Source of the DNA: JBOFEH01 sp051650265
Lineage (GTDB): Bacteria; Bacillota; Clostridia; Lachnospirales; Cellulosilyticaceae
DNA length: 8,270 nucleotides
Assembly: GCA_051650265.1 (NCBI GenBank)
Contig: JBOFIR010000158.1
Coordinates: 1 to 8,270, forward strand
Direction: 5' to 3'
Shown: piece after piece, positions 6,839 to 8,270 of the stretch
How the letters are laid out: every line of letters begins with the position of its first letter
How positions within the stretch are numbered: the stretch's first letter is position 1
The notes under the pieces: generated by a model
Seen by the model: only the letters and a program-made list of their open reading frames with translations
The model's database searches: none
What the model was told of the DNA's origin: nothing
Translations under genes and position numbers: made by a program

Positions 6839-7313
6839 AGAGAGATTGATAAGAGGGGGTAAAGGGAATGCGATACCTACCGATAGGTCCAAAGTTACGC
6901 TCTTTATTATACTGAGATTTAGAGGATTTAAAATTGATGCGCACAGGGGCAGTCTCTAGCTCTGGGTGTGCTTCAAATAAATAATGATCGCCATACCGAA
7001 TTGCTTGCAAGGCAGTTGGAATTTCTTTGATAAAGATAGCATTACGAATGGCGGGATTGCCAGGAACTTGTGGACCATCTACCAATACTTCACCATAAAG
7101 ATAGGGTTGTGCATGCTCAATTCGCCACTCAAGAAGGACTTCATCATGCATAGAAGAAAGTTGATCCTTGGCATAGTCTGTAGCAACAACGACAAATAAG
7201 TCTCCGGTCGTATCAGAATGGGTCAAAGTATAATGGCGTCTAGCAATAGGAGACGTTAGAGTGACACCATTACGATATTCGGTGAAAACCTTTTTAGGGT
7301 TGATTTTCGGCAT
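6837..7313 (-). CDS. Staygreen (SGR) domain protein, bacterial Mg-dechelatase homologue
   Basis: A 158-aa soluble protein without signal peptide or membrane helix that matches the Staygreen family. Recognisable blocks from the chosen start: R25-R-H-Y-T-L-T-H-S-D-T-T-G-D-L-F40, D57-E-V-L-L-E-W63 and K96-E-I-P-T-A-L-Q-A-I-R-Y-G-D109. Plant SGR (NYE1) removes Mg2+ from chlorophyll a; bacterial homologues have been reported to do the same in vitro. The His, Asp and Asp positions described (from memory) as needed for activity in a bacterial SGR correspond to H32, D34 and probably D57, all present. The start at 7313 is chosen because GAAAGGAG lies 7 bases before it; a start at 7358 would lie at the predicted transcription start. 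It has its own promoter downstream of the asnB terminator, so it looks monocistronic. No chlorophyll or porphyrin gene is nearby, so its natural substrate is unknown; another metallated tetrapyrrole or an unrelated role is possible. Confidence 0.87.
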   Translation of the reverse strand: MPKINPKKVFTEYRNGVTLTSPIARRHYTLTHSDTTGDLFVVVATDYAKDQLSSMHDEVLLEWRIEHAQPYLYGEVLVDGPQVPGNPAIRNAIFIKEIPTALQAIRYGDHYLFEAHPELETAPVRINFKSSKSQYNKERNFGPIGRYRIPFTPSYQSL

Positions 7314-7320
7314 GGACGTG

Positions 7321-7345
7321 CTCCTTTCAAGCAAATCTTGAAAAG
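7321..7345 (-). promoter_or_regulatory. Leader hairpin covering the Staygreen ribosome binding site
   Basis: Read on the minus strand, CTTTTCAAG (7345-7337), loop ATTTG, CTTGAAAGG (7331-7323) forms a 9-base-pair stem with one G-T pair. Its 3' arm contains six of the eight bases of the Shine-Dalgarno sequence GAAAGGAG (7328-7321). Folding would hinder ribosome access, so translation may respond to temperature, a protein or upstream events. The stem is AU-rich and short, so the effect may be modest. Confidence 0.5.
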
Positions 7346-7365
7346 TATTGCGATACAATCTTTAC

Positions 7366-7371
7366 ATTATA
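7366..7371 (-). promoter_or_regulatory. Predicted -10 box of the Staygreen gene promoter
   Basis: A perfect TATAAT on the minus strand, with transcription expected near 7359 and a leader of about 45 bases that would include the hairpin at 7321-7345. The -35 region is poor (TACATT at 16 bases or CGTACA at 18 bases spacing), which suggests a weak or activator-dependent promoter. Confidence 0.45.
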
Positions 7372-7448
7372 TGTTGTGAAAGCTACGAATGTACGCCAGC
7401 ATAAAAAACTTAATGTGAATGTAACAAAAGTTGAATGAAATAAGTATG

Positions 7449-7462
7449 TGTATAAATATACA
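7449..7462. promoter_or_regulatory. Perfect inverted repeat upstream of the Staygreen promoter, possible operator
   Basis: TGTATA-AA-TATACA is a perfect palindrome with 6-base arms, about 80 bases upstream of the predicted -10. It could be a dimeric regulator site or chance in AT-rich DNA. Apart from this, the promoter and the terminator hairpin, I see nothing in the 7314-7537 gap. Confidence 0.3.
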
Positions 7463-7474
7463 GAGGGTATTCGT

Positions 7475-7530
7475 ATATTCCAAAAGGGGCTGTGCACTCA
7501 TTTCTTAGTGCCATAGCCCCTTTTGGATAT
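7475..7530 (-). terminator. Long hairpin terminator after asnB
   Basis: CCAAAAGGGGCT-GTG-CACT (7480-7498) pairs with AGTG-CCATAGCCCCTTTTGG (7507-7526) around an 8-base loop. There is one bulged C and one G-T pair, and ATAT arms outside extend the stem. The AAAAGGGGCT/AGCCCCTTTT core is a common clostridial terminator form in which the T run is part of the stem. It begins 7 bases after the asnB stop and separates asnB from the Staygreen gene. Confidence 0.75.
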
Positions 7531-7537
7531 AGAAACA

Positions 7538-8270
7538 TTAGACAGACAAATGGTAGCTGTTAAGCCAAAAATCAAGTTGAAGAAGCCATGCAATCAGTTG
7601 AGGTTTACTCATGAGTTGCCCAAACCAAGTGGTATTGGACTGGGTGAGTAGCTGCTCAAAAGCAGGGATATCTAAAATGTAACGTAACTGACAGTCAGTG
7701 CTTGATAGGCGATCACGTAACATGGCGAGCACCGTTTCTTCATACTTTGGATTATGACTTTTTGGGTAGGGACTCTTTTTACGATTGAGAATTTGATCTG
7801 GAAGATAGTCTGCCATCGCTTCACGAAGAAGTGCCTTTTCTACACGGTTTTCGAACTTGATTTCCCAAGGAACATTGAATACATAGTCTACCAAACGATG
7901 ATCTGCAAAAGGAACACGCACTTCAAGACTATTGCCCATACTCATGCGATCTTTACGTTCTAGGAGTGACGTCATAAAATACCGCGTACTTAACCATGTT
8001 GCATAACGGCTTTGTTTCATTGTCTCACTATCCTCAGGAGAGAGGGGACAACGTTTAAGGTCTGCTTCATACTGCGCCTGGATATATGCAAAACCTTCTT
8101 CTTTTTTAGTAAAATCTTTGTCAAATAGGTCGATACGAATGAATGGATCATGGATCCAAGGGAAAAAGTGTGTCCCTTGCATCTCTGGTTTGTAGAACCA
8201 AGGGTAGCCTCCAAATACTTCATCAGAACATTCGCCTGATAGGGCGACGGTATGCACTTTTTTGACTTCA
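7538..8270 (-). CDS. asnB: Asparagine synthase (glutamine-hydrolysing), C-terminal part; 5' end outside window
   Basis: The 3' part of a class B asparagine synthetase, which makes asparagine from aspartate, ATP and glutamine-derived ammonia in the cytosol. Only the synthetase domain is in the window, about 244 codons of a protein that is usually about 600 aa; the N-terminal glutaminase domain lies beyond the right edge. The frame is open to the edge and reads E-V-K-K-V-H-T-V before the conserved A-L-S-G-E-C-S-D-E-V-F-G-G-Y-P-W-F, the block next to the ATP/aspartyl-AMP site. The GTG at 8257 is an internal valine, not a start. Further family motifs are L-L-E-R-K-D-R-M-S-M-G-N-S-L-E-V-R-V-P-F and N-R-K-K-S-P-Y-P-K, with a conserved lysine. 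The C-terminus (L-D-F-W-L-N-S-Y) is complete, and a hairpin terminator follows the stop by 7 bases. Apparently intact as far as visible. Confidence 0.93.
   Translation of the reverse strand, partial: EVKKVHTVALSGECSDEVFGGYPWFYKPEMQGTHFFPWIHDPFIRIDLFDKDFTKKEEGFAYIQAQYEADLKRCPLSPEDSETMKQSRYATWLSTRYFMTSLLERKDRMSMGNSLEVRVPFADHRLVDYVFNVPWEIKFENRVEKALLREAMADYLPDQILNRKKSPYPKSHNPKYEETVLAMLRDRLSSTDCQLRYILDIPAFEQLLTQSNTTWFGQLMSKPQLIAWLLQLDFWLNSYHLSV

Noticed and set aside
6984..7199. Plus-strand open frame of 71 codons opposite the Staygreen gene
   Set aside because: The minus-strand frame carries clear family motifs, a ribosome binding site and a terminator; the plus frame has none.
7431..7530. Possible plus-strand small RNA: TTGAAT, TATAAA and the hairpin at 7475-7530
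   Set aside because: The spacing between the boxes is only 14 bases and the hairpin is better explained as the asnB terminator. RNA-seq would be needed to revive the idea.
7754..8223. Plus and minus alternative frames inside asnB
   Set aside because: They overlap strongly conserved asparagine synthetase motifs and look like reading-frame shadows.
1..8270. CRISPR array, mobile element, prophage or defence system
   Set aside because: No regularly spaced repeats, transposase or integrase motifs, terminal inverted repeats or tRNA genes were seen, and all genes are intact and ordinary in style.

Overview
The window is AT-rich (roughly 40% G+C by eye) and carries six or seven tightly packed genes with strong GGAGG-type ribosome binding sites and A/T-flanked intrinsic terminators. 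This style, and the protein families present, point to an anaerobic member of the Bacillota, most likely class Clostridia. I cannot name the genus. No transposase, integrase, phage gene, CRISPR array, tRNA or rRNA is visible. The window reads as ordinary chromosome with some uncommon sensory and accessory genes.

Left part (1-3791, plus strand): a chemoreceptor with an N-terminal haem H-NOX domain, whose first few codons lie just outside the window. It is followed 44 bases later by an exported, membrane-anchored UshA-type 5'-nucleotidase that starts at TTG. With no terminator between them the two are probably co-transcribed. They end at a composite hairpin terminator at 3741-3791. The H-NOX domain keeps the proximal haem histidine, the Y-x-S-x-R haem-propionate motif and all three distal-pocket residues (Trp, Asn, Tyr) of the O2-binding class, so an oxygen-taxis receptor is predicted.

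Middle (3792-6838): a CorA-family magnesium/divalent cation channel (plus) converges with a YeiH/UPF0324 membrane protein (minus; family labelled putative sulfate exporter). YeiH is divergently transcribed from a LysR-type regulator of the YeiE/CysL kind. This divergent regulator-transporter pair suggests that the LysR protein controls yeiH, probably in response to a sulfur oxyanion such as sulfite or sulfate (inference from the family). A strong symmetrical hairpin at 6797-6838 ends both the regulator and the next gene, which converges on it.

Right part (6837-8270, minus strand): the 3' part of a glutamine-dependent asparagine synthetase (asnB), its terminator hairpin, a 160-base spacer with a promoter, and a small gene for a Staygreen (SGR) domain protein. 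Plant SGR removes Mg from chlorophyll a. Finding it in a window with no photosynthesis or chlorophyll genes is the most interesting point here. Its leader can fold into a hairpin that covers most of the Shine-Dalgarno sequence, hinting at translational control.

Three start sites need attention. The chemoreceptor does not start at the first ATG in the window (18). The LysR gene most likely starts at ATG 5916, not at the GTG inside its own ribosome binding site. The Staygreen gene most likely starts at 7313, not at the farther ATG at 7358.
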